A stretch of DNA of 64,000 nt from Pseudomonas lurida (GCF_002563895.1 NZ_PDJB01000001.1:5253501-5317500); one strand, 5' to 3'; numbered from the stretch's first letter, positions 18,741 to 27,704 are shown. The notes: generated by a model not told the origin, from the sequence alone. Numbers and translations: made by a program.

Positions 18741-20660
18741 ATGAATAGCTGGTTCGGCAACATCAGCGTCAACCTCAAACTGGGCCTGGGCTTCGGCCTG
18801 GTGCTTGTCCTCACGTCGATACTGGCATTGACCGGCTGGACCAGCCTGGGCAGCCTGATCGACCGCAGTAACTGGATGAGCGATATCACCCAGCTCAACG
18901 CGTCGTTGACCAAACTGCGCATCGTGCGCCTGCAATACATGCTCGCCAACGGCGACGAAGCGGTGGCCCAGAACGTACAGACCAACCTGGATGCCTTCGC
19001 CGCCCAGCAACAGAAATTGCTGGATAGCTTCAAGAGCCCGGAAAACCTCAAGCTGCTCAACGAGCAGAAATCCATCATCACTGCGTACCAGCAGTCGCTG
19101 AACAAAATGCGCGAGGCCTACCGTAATGGCAACGCCTCCCGCCAGGTGATGGGCGACAAAGCCGACATCGCCAACGCACAGATCGATGCGTTGGAAGCCA
19201 GCGTGAAGCAAATGCCCGACAGTTCGGAGCATCTTGCCCAATTCCAGGCCGTGGCCGACGCCAAGATGCAATTCCAGTTGGCCCGCTACGAAGTGCGCGG
19301 CTACACCGGCAACGTCAACCCGGACACAGAAGCCCGCGCTGCCGCACAGATTGAAAAAGCCATCGCCGGCTTGAAAAACCTCAGCGCCGCCTTCGGCACC
19401 AACCAGCAAAGCGCATTGACCGCGCTGGAAACCGCCCTGGGTGCCTATCGCAACGCCGTGCAGAACTACAAGGCGGCCAACGCCAACATCGTTACCGCCC
19501 GTGCCGAAATGACGACACAAGGTGCCGACATCGTCACGATCAGCGACAAGCTGTACGAGATTCAACTGACTCGCCGCGATGCCGAAAGCGACCAGGCCCG
19601 TAGCCTGCAGTTGATCAGCACGTTGCTGGCACTGCTGGTGGGCATCATCGCCGCACTGATCATCACCCGCCAGATCACTCGCCCGATCCAGGAAACCCTG
19701 GCCGTGGTGGAACGCATTGCCTCCGGCGACTTGAGCCACACCATCCAGGTCACTCGTCGGGATGAATTGGGCGTGCTGCAACAAGGTATCCAGCGCATGG
19801 GCACCACCCTGCGTGAATTGATCAGCGGCATCCGCGACGGCGTGACCCAGATCGCCAGCGCCGCTGAAGAGTTGTCGGCCGTGACCGAACAAACCAGCGC
19901 CGGCGTGAACAGCCAGAAGATCGAGACCGATCAGGTCGCCACGGCGATGCACGAAATGACCGCCACGGTGCAGGAAGTCGCACGTAATGCCGAACAAGCC
20001 TCCCTGGCGGCAGCCGATGCCGACGGCCAAGCCCGCGCAGGCGACAAAGTGGTGGCTGAGGCCATCGCCCAGATCGAGCGCCTGGCCGCTGAAGTGGCAC
20101 GTTCCACTGACGCCATGACCCACCTGCAACAAGAGAGCAACAAGATCGGCAGCGTGATGGACGTGATCAAGGCCGTCGCCGAACAGACCAACCTGCTGGC
20201 CCTCAACGCCGCGATTGAAGCGGCGCGTGCCGGTGAAGCCGGTCGTGGGTTTGCCGTGGTGGCTGACGAAGTGCGCGGCCTGGCCCAGCGCACGCAGAAG
20301 TCCACCGAGGAAATCGAAGGCCTGGTCGCCGGGTTGCAGAATGGCACCCAGCAAGTGGCCAATGTGATGAACAACAGCCGCAGCCTCACCGACAGCAGTG
20401 TCGAGTTGACGCGCAAGGCCGGCGTGTCGCTGGAGAACATCACGCGTACGGTGTCGAATATCCAGTCGATGAACCAGCAGATCGCCGCCGCCGCCGAGCA
20501 GCAAAGCGCCGTGGCTGAAGAGATCAGCCGCAGCATTGTGAATGTGCGTGATGTGTCGGAACAGACCGCTACGGCGAGTGACGAGACAGCCAAGTCGAGT
20601 GTGGAACTGGCGCGGCTGGGCAGCCAGTTGCAGCAGATGGTCAGTCATTTCCGGGTGTAA
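18741..20660 (+). CDS. Methyl-accepting chemotaxis protein with HBM sensor domain
   Basis: 639 residues from ATG 18741 (GCGGAG upstream). TM1 at ~11-33 ([20 protein letters not shown]); a periplasmic helical bimodular (HBM) sensor at ~40-285; TM2 at ~290-312 ([19 protein letters not shown]); a HAMP domain to ~365; then the cytoplasmic hairpin with the tip [20 protein letters not shown] and adaptation regions. HBM receptors of Pseudomonas with the same length include McpS, which senses TCA-cycle acids, but the ligand cannot be read from the sequence. A terminator-like stem follows the stop. Confidence 0.92.
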   Translation: MNSWFGNISVNLKLGLGFGLVLVLTSILALTGWTSLGSLIDRSNWMSDITQLNASLTKLRIVRLQYMLANGDEAVAQNVQTNLDAFAAQQQKLLDSFKSPENLKLLNEQKSIITAYQQSLNKMREAYRNGNASRQVMGDKADIANAQIDALEASVKQMPDSSEHLAQFQAVADAKMQFQLARYEVRGYTGNVNPDTEARAAAQIEKAIAGLKNLSAAFGTNQQSALTALETALGAYRNAVQNYKAANANIVTARAEMTTQGADIVTISDKLYEIQLTRRDAESDQARSLQLISTLLALLVGIIAALIITRQITRPIQETLAVVERIASGDLSHTIQVTRRDELGVLQQGIQRMGTTLRELISGIRDGVTQIASAAEELSAVTEQTSAGVNSQKIETDQVATAMHEMTATVQEVARNAEQASLAAADADGQARAGDKVVAEAIAQIERLAAEVARSTDAMTHLQQESNKIGSVMDVIKAVAEQTNLLALNAAIEAARAGEAGRGFAVVADEVRGLAQRTQKSTEEIEGLVAGLQNGTQQVANVMNNSRSLTDSSVELTRKAGVSLENITRTVSNIQSMNQQIAAAAEQQSAVAEEISRSIVNVRDVSEQTATASDETAKSSVELARLGSQLQQMVSHFRV

Positions 20661-20670
20661 GCAACCAAAA

Positions 20671-20698
20671 AGCCGCCTCGGCCTAAACCGAGGCGGCT
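20671..20698 (-). terminator. Strong hairpin terminator
   Basis: AGCCGCCTCGG-CCTAAA-CCGAGGCGGCT, an 11-bp perfect stem. The T-tract (TTTT) follows only on the minus strand, so it terminates the small-ORF transcript at 20713-21205; it may also stop chemoreceptor readthrough from the other side. Confidence 0.88.
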
Positions 20699-20712
20699 CC
20701 ACTTCTCAGACC

Positions 20713-20811
20713 TTAGCGGTCATCGAAGCTGTCCCGCAGGAACTTCCAGACGTGATAAGCACGTAGGCAGTTCACTACGAGGTTCCACGTACGTCGTGCA
20801 AACTTAGACAT
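20713..20811 (-). CDS. Very small basic protein, 32 residues
   Basis: The ORF begins MSKFARRTWNLVVNCLRAYH and ends in an acidic DSFDDR. GGAGGG lies six bases before the ATG, the best ribosome site in this stretch, and a strong terminator with a T-tract follows 14 bp after the stop. The peptide is predicted to be an amphipathic helix: basic N-terminus, hydrophobic middle (WNLVVNCLRAYHVWKFL), charged end. Codons such as CGA, GTA and CTA are rare in the neighbouring genes. No family recognised. A real translated small protein seems likely; membrane or toxin activity is speculation. Confidence 0.6.
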   Translation of the reverse strand: MSKFARRTWNLVVNCLRAYHVWKFLRDSFDDR

Positions 20812-20850
20812 ACTCGGCCCTCCGTGAGTTGGGCCTTACCTCCAGCGCAC

Positions 20851-21033
20851 TTACCGGAACACGTGAGCCTTGGGACGCTGGTCATAGCTTCCGATGAGGC
20901 GGCCGGGCTTTGGTTCCTCCCGCATGAATCCGGCACGGATTACTAGCCCGTGGCGTTCGGTCCATAATTCCGCGCGCATACCCAGCCACCTACAAAACGA
21001 AGTACGTGGAACGGAGGCGATACTAACCGACAT
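20851..21033 (-). CDS. Small ORF, 60 residues, unknown
   Basis: It begins with an ATG at 21033 that directly abuts GAGGAGG, which is too close for normal use; an internal ATG at 20979 (MRAELWTERHGLVIRAGFMR) behind TAGGTGG would give 42 residues. The start overlaps the end of the upstream small ORF by 11 bp. The composition is rich in Arg and aromatic residues, with no motif recognised. It resembles no SymE-type toxin closely enough to name. Coding status rests on its tight packing between the two other small ORFs. Confidence 0.4.
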   Translation of the reverse strand: MSVSIASVPRTSFCRWLGMRAELWTERHGLVIRAGFMREEPKPGRLIGSYDQRPKAHVFR

Positions 21034-21205
21034 CCTCCTCGAAGGTGTGACGGGAGGCGAGAAACCCCTCGTAAAGGTCAGTTGATTTATTGCCAGTTTT
21101 TGCCGCCTTTTTTGAAACTTTCAGCGTATAAACATGAAAACCGTCAGCCTCCGTCGCCCCTTGCGTAGTGCGATGTTCGCCAGTAGTATCATCTTTGCTG
21201 GTCAT
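21023..21205 (-). CDS. Small ORF, 60 residues, unknown
   Basis: First ORF of the minus-strand group, from ATG 21205 (AACGGAAGCA upstream gives a modest ribosome site). A hydrophilic protein with a Thr/Lys-rich centre (MTSKDDTTGEHRTTQGATEA at the start, then VYTLKVSKKAAKTGNKST) and an acidic end (FEEDVG). There is no signal or membrane segment and no family recognised. It could be an antitoxin-like or DNA-mimic partner of the downstream ORFs, but nothing in the sequence proves this. Base composition is lower in GC than the flanks, suggesting acquired DNA. Confidence 0.45.
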   Translation of the reverse strand: MTSKDDTTGEHRTTQGATEADGFHVYTLKVSKKAAKTGNKSTDLYEGFLASRHTFEEDVG

Positions 21206-21248
21206 TGCTTCCGTTGAGACAGCAACCCCAGCCACTAACTGGGATTGC

Positions 21249-21279
21249 AAAAAAAACCGCCCTACCAAGGCGGTTTTTT
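21249..21279. terminator. Bidirectional terminator
   Basis: CCGCC and GGCGG around CTACCAA, flanked by eight A and six T. It lies 20 bp after the VOC gene stop on the minus strand and insulates it from the small-ORF group. Confidence 0.88.
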
Positions 21280-21298
21280 ATTGCCTGCGATTTGCCCT

Positions 21299-21667
21299 TC
21301 AGCCCTCGCCTTCCTCGACGAACACCACGCGATTCCCGAACGGGTCCTTGATGCTCATCTCCCGCGATCCCCAAGGTGTTTCCTCAACCCCAGGCTTGGC
21401 ATATCGATAATCCTTGCCCGCCAACTGCTGCTGATAGGCGTCCACCCCTTGCGCCTGGATCCGCACCGCAGCACCCGGCGAGGCATCGCCATGATGCTCA
21501 GTCAAATGCAGCACACATTCACCCAACGACACCTGCAAATACAGCGGGAAATTCGCCTCGAAACGATGCTGCCAATCCACCTTGAACCCCAGGAAATCGA
21601 CGTAGAATTCCAACGCCTTGGCCTCGTCGAAAATCCGCAGGATGGGGGTGACTTTTCCTAAGTGCAT
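21299..21667 (-). CDS. VOC (glyoxalase/bleomycin-resistance) superfamily protein
   Basis: 122 residues from ATG 21667 (CGGAG upstream). Paired beta-alpha-beta-beta-beta modules: TPILRIFDEAKALEFYVDFL with LGFKVDW, and SREMSIKDPFGNRVVFVEEG at the end. The conserved metal ligands of the fold are plausible at His2/Glu in ECVLHLTEH and the C-terminal Glu. Subfamily members include bleomycin-binding proteins and uncharacterised lyases; no substrate can be assigned. It starts 29 bp downstream of the D-aminoacylase gene on the same strand, so it may be the last gene of that transcript. Confidence 0.85.
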   Translation of the reverse strand: MHLGKVTPILRIFDEAKALEFYVDFLGFKVDWQHRFEANFPLYLQVSLGECVLHLTEHHGDASPGAAVRIQAQGVDAYQQQLAGKDYRYAKPGVEETPWGSREMSIKDPFGNRVVFVEEGEG

Positions 21668-21696
21668 GGTGACCGCTCCGTGTATGAGAGCGACCA

Positions 21697-23160
21697 CTAT
21701 AGAGACGAAAACCCACGACGCAAATCCCCAGTACGTGCCAGGAAGCGACCCGGTCGCCGGCCATTGGCCTGCCCATCGCTATAGCTCAACACGCCGTTGA
21801 CCCACACCCCATCGATGCCCTCCGCTGCGCGTTGCGGCGCCTTGAAATCCGCCACGTCGCGCACGCGCAGCGGGTCGAACAACACCAGGTCGGCCCAGTG
21901 CCCTGCGCGAATTTCACCTCGCTCGGCCAGGCCAAAACGCGCCGCCGAAAGGCCGGTCATCTTGTGCACGGCGGTGTGTAATGGGAACAACCCGACATCG
22001 CGGCTGAAATGCCCCAATACCCGTGGAAACGCGCCCCACAAACGCGGATGCGGGAACGGATCCTCGGGCAACCCATCCGACCCGACCATCGACAGCGGGT
22101 GCGCCAGGATGCGCCGCACATCCGCTTCATCCATCCCGTAATACACCGCGCCCGCCGGTTGTAGCCGGCGCGCTGCGTCCATCAATGAAACGTCCCACTC
22201 TGCGGCAATATCCTGCAGATCACGCCCGCCCAGTTCCGGGTGCGGCGTCGACCAGGTGATGGTGATACGAAACGCGTCGGTCACCTGCTTGAGATCCAGG
22301 GTCGAGGAACTCGCAGCATAGGGGTAGCAATCACAGCCTACCGGATGGGTTTTCGCCGCCAGCTCCAATGAGGCCAACAGCTGCGGGCTACGCCCCCAGT
22401 TACCGGCACCGGCACATTTGAGGTGGGAAATGATCACGGGTGCCTGGGCATGCCGGCCGATCAGGAACGCTTCGTCCATCGCCTCCAGCACCGGTTCGAA
22501 TTCACTGCGCAAGTGGGTGGTGTACACCGCACCGAACGCAGTGAGTTCCTCACTCAATTGCAGCACCTCGTCGGTCTCGGCGTTGAACGCACTGGCGTAG
22601 GCCAGGCCTGTGGATAAACCAAGGGCACCGGCGTCGAGGCTCTCTCGCAACTGCACGCGCATGGCCGCGATTTCATCCGTGGAGGCGGTGCGGTGCAGGT
22701 CGTCCATATGGTTGCTGCGCAACGCGGTATGGCCGATCAGTGCAGCGACGTTCACCGCCGGATGGGCACCTTCCACAGCGGCGCGGTAATCGGCAAAGCG
22801 CGGGTAAGTGAAAGCCTCGCGCGTACCCAACAGGTTCATCGGGTCCGGCGGATCGCTGCGCAAGCTCACCGGCGACGCGCTGATACCACAGTTGCCCACA
22901 ATGACCGTGGTCACACCCTGGCTGAGCTTGGGGAGCATCTGTGGATGACGAATCACCACCGTGTCATCGTGGGTGTGCACGTCGATGAAACCCGGTGCCA
23001 AGACGCAGCCACTCGCATCGATCTCCTGCTCAGCCTGGGCGTTCGACAGGTCGCCAATCGTCTCGATGCGCCCGTCGCGCAGCCCCACATCGGCCACATA
23101 GCCCGGGGTGTTGCTGCCATCGATGATCAGCGCCTGGCGTATCAGCGTGTCGTATCTCAT
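21697..23160 (-). CDS. N-acyl-D-amino-acid deacylase (D-aminoacylase)
   Basis: 487 residues of the amidohydrolase superfamily. The start at 23160 is preceded by GGAG eight bases away and lies 1 bp after the RpiR stop. LAPGFIDVHTHDDTVVI holds the HxH metal site (~67-71), TTVIVGNCGIS carries the metal-bridging Cys typical of D-aminoacylases, and VISHLKCAG and GSDGLPEDPFPHPRLWG are further signatures. It releases free D-amino acids from N-acylated ones. The neighbouring RpiR regulator and GntP-type permease suggest import and use of an acylated D-amino acid or sugar acid. Confidence 0.9.
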   Translation of the reverse strand: MRYDTLIRQALIIDGSNTPGYVADVGLRDGRIETIGDLSNAQAEQEIDASGCVLAPGFIDVHTHDDTVVIRHPQMLPKLSQGVTTVIVGNCGISASPVSLRSDPPDPMNLLGTREAFTYPRFADYRAAVEGAHPAVNVAALIGHTALRSNHMDDLHRTASTDEIAAMRVQLRESLDAGALGLSTGLAYASAFNAETDEVLQLSEELTAFGAVYTTHLRSEFEPVLEAMDEAFLIGRHAQAPVIISHLKCAGAGNWGRSPQLLASLELAAKTHPVGCDCYPYAASSSTLDLKQVTDAFRITITWSTPHPELGGRDLQDIAAEWDVSLMDAARRLQPAGAVYYGMDEADVRRILAHPLSMVGSDGLPEDPFPHPRLWGAFPRVLGHFSRDVGLFPLHTAVHKMTGLSAARFGLAERGEIRAGHWADLVLFDPLRVRDVADFKAPQRAAEGIDGVWVNGVLSYSDGQANGRRPGRFLARTGDLRRGFSSL

Positions 23161-23161
23161 A

Positions 23162-24022
23162 TCAGTCTCCAAGCGGCAGGCTGTCAGGGCCGCCGCGATA
23201 ATCGTCCAGGGCCAGCTTGATCCGCCGCAGGCGCTCCTGGTTGTCATCCGGCAGGGCCAGGGCCAGTTCGGTGGCGAGCAGGTCGATGGCCAGCAGCATG
23301 CCGTAGCGCGCCGCAGTGGGCTTATAGATAAAGCTGGTTTCCGCCGGCTGCAGGGGCAGCAGTACATCCGCCAGCCGAGCCAACGGCGAGTCGGCCAAGG
23401 TGATGGCAACCATGCGCGCGTCGTAGTTGCGCGCCAGTTCCACCACGTCCAGCAGTTCGGGCGTCAGGCCGGTCAAAGAACACACGATCAGCGCATGCTC
23501 CGGCCCCAGTGTTGCGGCCGTGACGCGCATCATCACCGGGTCATGGCAGGCGGCAATCGGATAGCCCAGGCGTACCAGGCGTACTTGCAACTCATCGCTG
23601 CACAGGCTCGACGGGCCGCCCATGCCGAATGCATGGATCATCCGCGCCTTGCCCAGCAGGTTGACCGCATCGACGAAGCTGGCCTGGTTGAACCCCGACA
23701 AGTGCTGACGCAACGTCGCCTCGATATCCCCCAGGATCTGCCGGTGAAATGCCGACTGCTCGGGCAACCCCGCAGGGTCGAGGTAGCGACTGCCCACCCC
23801 ACTGGCCTGGGCCAATTGCAGGCGCAAGTCACGCAGGTCGCGACAGCCCACACTGCGCGCGAACCGCGACAGGGTGGCGGTGCTCACCTCGGCCCGTTGG
23901 GACAACTCTTCCAGGCTGGCCGACGCGGCAAACCCCACGTCATCGAGCATCAGCTTGGCGATACGCCCTTCGCCGGCGCTGAAGGCGTCCTGGCGGGCGC
24001 GGATCTGGTAGAGGATGTCCAT
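23162..24022 (-). CDS. RpiR/MurR-family transcriptional regulator
   Basis: 286 residues: an N-terminal HTH_6 domain (~1-75: LEELSQRAEVSTATLSRFAR) and a SIS sugar-isomerase fold (~125-255: ARMIHAFGMGGPSSLCSDEL, ALIVCSLTGLTPELLDVVEL) that senses a phosphorylated sugar or related ligand. It lies between the permease and D-aminoacylase genes on one strand, so it probably controls this operon. A GAAA-N5-TTTC palindrome upstream of the permease is a possible target. Confidence 0.9.
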   Translation of the reverse strand: MDILYQIRARQDAFSAGEGRIAKLMLDDVGFAASASLEELSQRAEVSTATLSRFARSVGCRDLRDLRLQLAQASGVGSRYLDPAGLPEQSAFHRQILGDIEATLRQHLSGFNQASFVDAVNLLGKARMIHAFGMGGPSSLCSDELQVRLVRLGYPIAACHDPVMMRVTAATLGPEHALIVCSLTGLTPELLDVVELARNYDARMVAITLADSPLARLADVLLPLQPAETSFIYKPTAARYGMLLAIDLLATELALALPDDNQERLRRIKLALDDYRGGPDSLPLGD

Positions 24023-24048
24023 GGGGTCTCCGGGTTATAAGATGAGGC

Positions 24049-25398
24049 TCATAAAACAAGAGACAGGCCGTAGGTGAGACCGAAGGCCACCACAGAAATC
24101 AAAGTCTCCAGCACGGTCCAGGTCTTGAAGGTCTGGATCACCGTCATATTGAAGTATTCCTTGATCAGCCAGAAGCCGCCGTCGTTCACGTGGGAAAAAA
24201 TCACCGAGCCGGCGCCGGTGGCCAGCACCAGCAATTCGGGGTGTGGATAGCCAAGGCCCATGGCGACAGGCGCCACCACGCCGGACGCGGTGGTCATGGC
24301 GACCGTGGCCGAGCCCGTGGCAATACGCATCAGTGCGGCAAACAGCCAACCCATCACCAATGGCGACAGATGAAAAGCGTGGGCCAGCCCCAGAATTTCG
24401 TTGGTAACACCCGCATCCACCAGGATGCGATTCAAACCGCCGCCCGCCCCCACCAACAAGGTGATGCTCGCGGTGGGAGCCAGGCATTCATTGGTGAACT
24501 TGAGGATCGACTCGCGGTTGAAACCCTGCGCAATACCCAAGGTCCAGAAGCTCACCAATGTGGCCACCAGGAGCGCAATCACCGAGTTGCCGATAAACAG
24601 CAGGAACTGGTTGAAACCGGTGCCCGGCGTGGAGATCACGTTGGCCCAGCCGCCGATCATCATCAGCACCACCGGCAACAGGATAGTGCCCATGGTCAGC
24701 GTGAAGCTTGGCAAGCGCGTACGCGGTTCGCGGTCGATGAACTGGCGTTCCAGCGGGTTCTGCGCCGGCAGGTGAATACGCGGCACGATGAATTTGGCGT
24801 AGACCGGGCCGGCAATGATTGCCGTAGGAATGCCGATCAGAATCGCATACAACACGGTCTGCCCCACCGACGCGTTATACGCCAGCACCGCCATCATCGC
24901 CGCCGGATGCGGCGGCACCAGCGCATGCACCACCGACAGACCGGCAACCATCGGCAGCCCGACCATCAGGATCGACACGCCCACCCGCCGCGCAACGGTA
25001 AAGGCGATCGGCACCAGCAACACAAAACCGACCTCGAAAAACAGTGGCAACCCCACCAGGAAAGCGATGCACACCATGGCCCAGTGGGCGTTGCGCTCGC
25101 CGAACCGATTGATCAACGTGCGTGCCACCTGCTCGGCACCGCCGGACTCGGCCATCATCTTGCCGAGCATGGTGCCCAGCGCCACGACCAGGGCGATATG
25201 CCCCAAGGTTTTGCCGACGCCGGCCTCGTAGGAACCCATGATGGTATCCGCCGGCATCCCTGCCGTCAGCGCCAGGCCGATGGAGACCAGGGTGATGACG
25301 ATGAACGGGTTGAGCCGGTAACGTGCAATCAGCACGATCAAAGCGATAATGGCGATGGCAGCGTATGCCAGTAGCCCGAAGCCCGGTGATGCGGCCAT
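24049..25398 (-). CDS. GntP-family gluconate/organic acid:H+ symporter
   Basis: 449 residues from ATG 25398 (GAGGAG upstream). About 12-14 hydrophobic segments. Family signature regions include GVGKTLGHIALVVALGTMLG (~60-79), LVGLPLFFEVGFVLLVPIAF (~115-134), HALVPPHPAAM (~160) and GSVIFSHVNDGGFWLIKEYF near the C-terminus. GntP proteins take up gluconate and related hydroxy or amino acids such as D-serine. The substrate here is unknown; with D-aminoacylase downstream, an N-acyl-D-amino acid or D-amino acid is a reasonable guess. First gene of a minus-strand operon. Confidence 0.92.
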   Translation of the reverse strand: MAASPGFGLLAYAAIAIIALIVLIARYRLNPFIVITLVSIGLALTAGMPADTIMGSYEAGVGKTLGHIALVVALGTMLGKMMAESGGAEQVARTLINRFGERNAHWAMVCIAFLVGLPLFFEVGFVLLVPIAFTVARRVGVSILMVGLPMVAGLSVVHALVPPHPAAMMAVLAYNASVGQTVLYAILIGIPTAIIAGPVYAKFIVPRIHLPAQNPLERQFIDREPRTRLPSFTLTMGTILLPVVLMMIGGWANVISTPGTGFNQFLLFIGNSVIALLVATLVSFWTLGIAQGFNRESILKFTNECLAPTASITLLVGAGGGLNRILVDAGVTNEILGLAHAFHLSPLVMGWLFAALMRIATGSATVAMTTASGVVAPVAMGLGYPHPELLVLATGAGSVIFSHVNDGGFWLIKEYFNMTVIQTFKTWTVLETLISVVAFGLTYGLSLVL

Positions 25399-25478
25399 GC
25401 GGTACTCCTCGGAAAGGGTCACGTCGAATTGGTTGTGAAACTCATAAATCATTACCGAGGAGTATTTTCAATTTTTAT

Positions 25479-25491
25479 GAAAGTAATTTTC
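25479..25491. promoter_or_regulatory. Candidate RpiR operator
   Basis: GAAA-GTAAT-TTTC, a perfect palindrome around 5 bp, 81 bp upstream of the GntP start in the divergent region. Two inverted TTTATGA copies (25442-25448 area and 25474-25480) surround it. RpiR/MurR proteins often bind GAAA/TTTC dyads. Confidence 0.4.
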
Positions 25492-25645
25492 GCCCACAGA
25501 TAAGCGCTGTCGCGTTGGGATATGCCCGACAACCGTCTATGAAAATTCGGGGGGTGTTCTTACATGAAGATCAGCCGATGCCGGAAACTCAACGCGCACC
25601 TTCGCGTCATAGAATGCGCCTCCCCCCATGCACAGGATACCGACC

Positions 25646-26026
25646 ATGATTCGCACCGCTTTTGTCGCCAGCACGCTGTTCCTCGCCCTATGCACCACGG
25701 CTTCGGCCGCCGACAACGCGGCGTTGAAAAAATGCATGGACACCGCCAACACGACCGCCGACATGGTCAATTGCAACGCCAAGGAAGCCAAGGTGCAGGA
25801 CGCGCGCCTGAACAGGGCCTACAAGACCGCCCTCGCCGCCCAGGAAGGCGCGCGCAAGCAGCAACTGCAGGACGTGCAGCGCCTGTGGATAAAATACCGT
25901 GACGCCAATTGCGTCTTCGCAGGCTCGGCCACCGGCGGCACTATCGACCAGGTCAACGGCTCCGGGTGTGTGCTCGACATGACACAGACCCGCGCACAGG
26001 AACTCGAAGACCTGGTCGGGCCATAA
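25646..26026 (+). CDS. LprI-like lysozyme inhibitor domain (DUF1311) periplasmic protein
   Basis: 126 residues from ATG 25646 (AGGAT upstream). A signal peptide (MIRTAFVASTLFLALCTTAS, cleaved before ADN) is clear. The mature part has the DUF1311 pattern: CMDTANTTADMVNCNAKEAK, LNRAYKTALAA, LQDVQRLWIKYRDANC and an IDQVNGSGCVLDMTQTRAQEL tail, with four cysteines likely forming two disulfides. M. tuberculosis LprI, which shares this domain, inhibits lysozyme; whether this protein does is not known. Single gene. Confidence 0.85.
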   Translation: MIRTAFVASTLFLALCTTASAADNAALKKCMDTANTTADMVNCNAKEAKVQDARLNRAYKTALAAQEGARKQQLQDVQRLWIKYRDANCVFAGSATGGTIDQVNGSGCVLDMTQTRAQELEDLVGP

Positions 26027-26064
26027 ATCCCCCTTGCAGGAGCCGGTTGCCGGCGCCTGCAACG

Positions 26065-27510
26065 TCAGTCGTGGTGAACCTTGGCTCGCTTGAGCAGCTT
26101 CTTGCAGCGCTCCGACAAATGCAGCACCCGCAGGTGCTTGCCGGCCTTGGCATAGCGCTCGCGCAAGGTCATCAGCGCGGCAATCGCCGAGTAGTCGACA
26201 AAGCTCAGGTGACGGCAATCGAGCGTCACCTGTGCCGGGTCGTTGGCCGGGTCGAATTGATTCAGGAACGGCGTGGTCGAGGCGAAGAACAACGTGCCAT
26301 GCAGGCGATAAAGCTTGCTGCCATCGGCCTCCAAGTGCTCATCCGCATACAGCTCCCGCGCTTGTTGCCAGGCGAAATTCAACGCTGCAATCACAATCCC
26401 GCACAGCACCGCCGTGGCCAGGTCGGTGAACACGGTGATGACGGTCACCGCGATAATCACCAACACGTCATTGAGCGGCACCTTGTTGATCACCCGCAGC
26501 GAAGCCCAGGCAAACGTCTGCTGGGACACCACGAACATCACCCCCACCAGCGCCGCCAGCGGGATCCGCTCGATAAACGGTGACAGGAACAGAATGAACA
26601 ACAGGATCATCACCCCGGCAAACACCCCTGAGAAACGCCCGCGCCCGCCGGAGCTGAGGTTGATCACGGTTTGCCCGATCATCGCGCAACCGCCCATTCC
26701 CCCGAACAGGCCCGAGACCATATTCGCGGCGCCCAGGGCTACGCTTTCGCGGTCGGGGTAGCCGCGAGTCTCGGTGATTTCGTCAGTGAGGTTGAGGGTC
26801 AGCAGGGTTTCCAGCAACCCGACCATGGCCATCAGGAACGCATAGGGCGCAATGATGCCCAGGGTTTCCAGGGTCCACGGGACTTGCGGCAGGGCAAAGG
26901 TCGGCAGGCCGCCAGCGATGTGGGCCATGTCGCCCAGCGTGCGCGTGGGCAGGCCGAGCAGGTACACCGCCAGGCCGACGCCGAGGATCGCCACCAATGC
27001 GGGCGGCACGGCGCGGGTGATGCGCGGCAGCAGGTAGACGATGGCCATGGTCACCAGCACCAGGCCGGTCATCACGTACAGCGGCGTGCCACTGAGCCAG
27101 TGCTCACCGTTCTTGAAGTGCTCCAATTGCGCCAGGGCAATGATGATTGCCAGGCCGTTGACGAACCCCAGCATCACCGAGTGCGGCACCATGCGCACCA
27201 GCTTGCCCAGGCGCAGCAGGCCGAAGGCGACCATGATCAGCCCGCCCAGCAACACCGTGGCCAGCAAATACGCCACGCCGTGTTGCACCACCAACGCAAC
27301 GATCACCACCGCCATCGAGCCCGCCGCACCGGACACCATGCCGGGGCGGCCGCCAAATAATGCCGTGAGGGTGCAGATGATAAAGGCGCCATACAGCCCC
27401 ATGAGCGGGTTGAGATGGGCCACCAGGGCAAAGGCGATGCATTCGGGCAGCAACGCGAAAGACGTGGTGAGGCCGGCCAGGGCATCGGCGCGCAGACGGG
27501 TGAGGTTCAT
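26065..27510 (-). CDS. SulP-family anion permease with STAS domain
   Basis: 481 residues from ATG 27510 (an upstream ATG at 27525 has no better ribosome site). Sulfate_transp core ~10-365: ADALAGLTTSFALLPECIAF, GLYGAFIICTLTALFGGRPG, FGGMGGCAMIGQTVINLSSG and ERIPLAALVGVMFVV. A C-terminal STAS domain (~410-480: VTLDCRHLSFVDYSAIAALM) is present and carries the DYS loop seen in anti-sigma-antagonist folds. The family moves sulfate, bicarbonate or dicarboxylates; the substrate is not determined. Single gene. Confidence 0.9.
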   Translation of the reverse strand: MNLTRLRADALAGLTTSFALLPECIAFALVAHLNPLMGLYGAFIICTLTALFGGRPGMVSGAAGSMAVVIVALVVQHGVAYLLATVLLGGLIMVAFGLLRLGKLVRMVPHSVMLGFVNGLAIIIALAQLEHFKNGEHWLSGTPLYVMTGLVLVTMAIVYLLPRITRAVPPALVAILGVGLAVYLLGLPTRTLGDMAHIAGGLPTFALPQVPWTLETLGIIAPYAFLMAMVGLLETLLTLNLTDEITETRGYPDRESVALGAANMVSGLFGGMGGCAMIGQTVINLSSGGRGRFSGVFAGVMILLFILFLSPFIERIPLAALVGVMFVVSQQTFAWASLRVINKVPLNDVLVIIAVTVITVFTDLATAVLCGIVIAALNFAWQQARELYADEHLEADGSKLYRLHGTLFFASTTPFLNQFDPANDPAQVTLDCRHLSFVDYSAIAALMTLRERYAKAGKHLRVLHLSERCKKLLKRAKVHHD

Positions 27511-27589
27511 GGGGTACCAGGGCATTGCGGGGGATTAGGCGGGGAATGGTACGGAATTGAAGGAGGTGGGGCTAGTCTCGAAGAGCGTA

Positions 27590-27683
27590 TCGCCCCCTTC
27601 GCAAGCAAGCCCGCCCCCACACTGACTGCATTCCAACGTTGGAACTCGGTCAACTATGGGAGCGGGCTTGCCCGCGAAGGCAG
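27590..27683. repeat. REP pair 4
   Basis: TTCGCAAGCAAGCCCGCCCC and ATGGGAGCGGGCTTGCCCGC, arms of the GGGAGCGGGCTTG subtype, between the start of the SulP gene and the end of the SDR gene (tandem). Confidence 0.78.
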
Positions 27684-27704
27684 CAGCGCAGTATCACGCG
27701 AACA

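Noticed and set aside
18582..20702. 706-residue open frame antisense to the chemoreceptor gene
   Set aside because: A shadow frame of a GC-rich gene: His/Gly/Leu-rich composition with no domain, while the opposite strand encodes a complete, recognisable chemoreceptor.
20851..21033. SymE-type toxin
   Set aside because: Size and Arg content are reminiscent, but the conserved SymE strand pattern is not present.
24190..25374. 394-residue frame antisense to the GntP permease
   Set aside because: Extremely His/Gln/Arg-rich shadow; the minus strand carries a clear permease.
27590..27683. Rho-independent terminator
   Set aside because: The arms are REP-type, lack a T-tract and are separated by a long centre.
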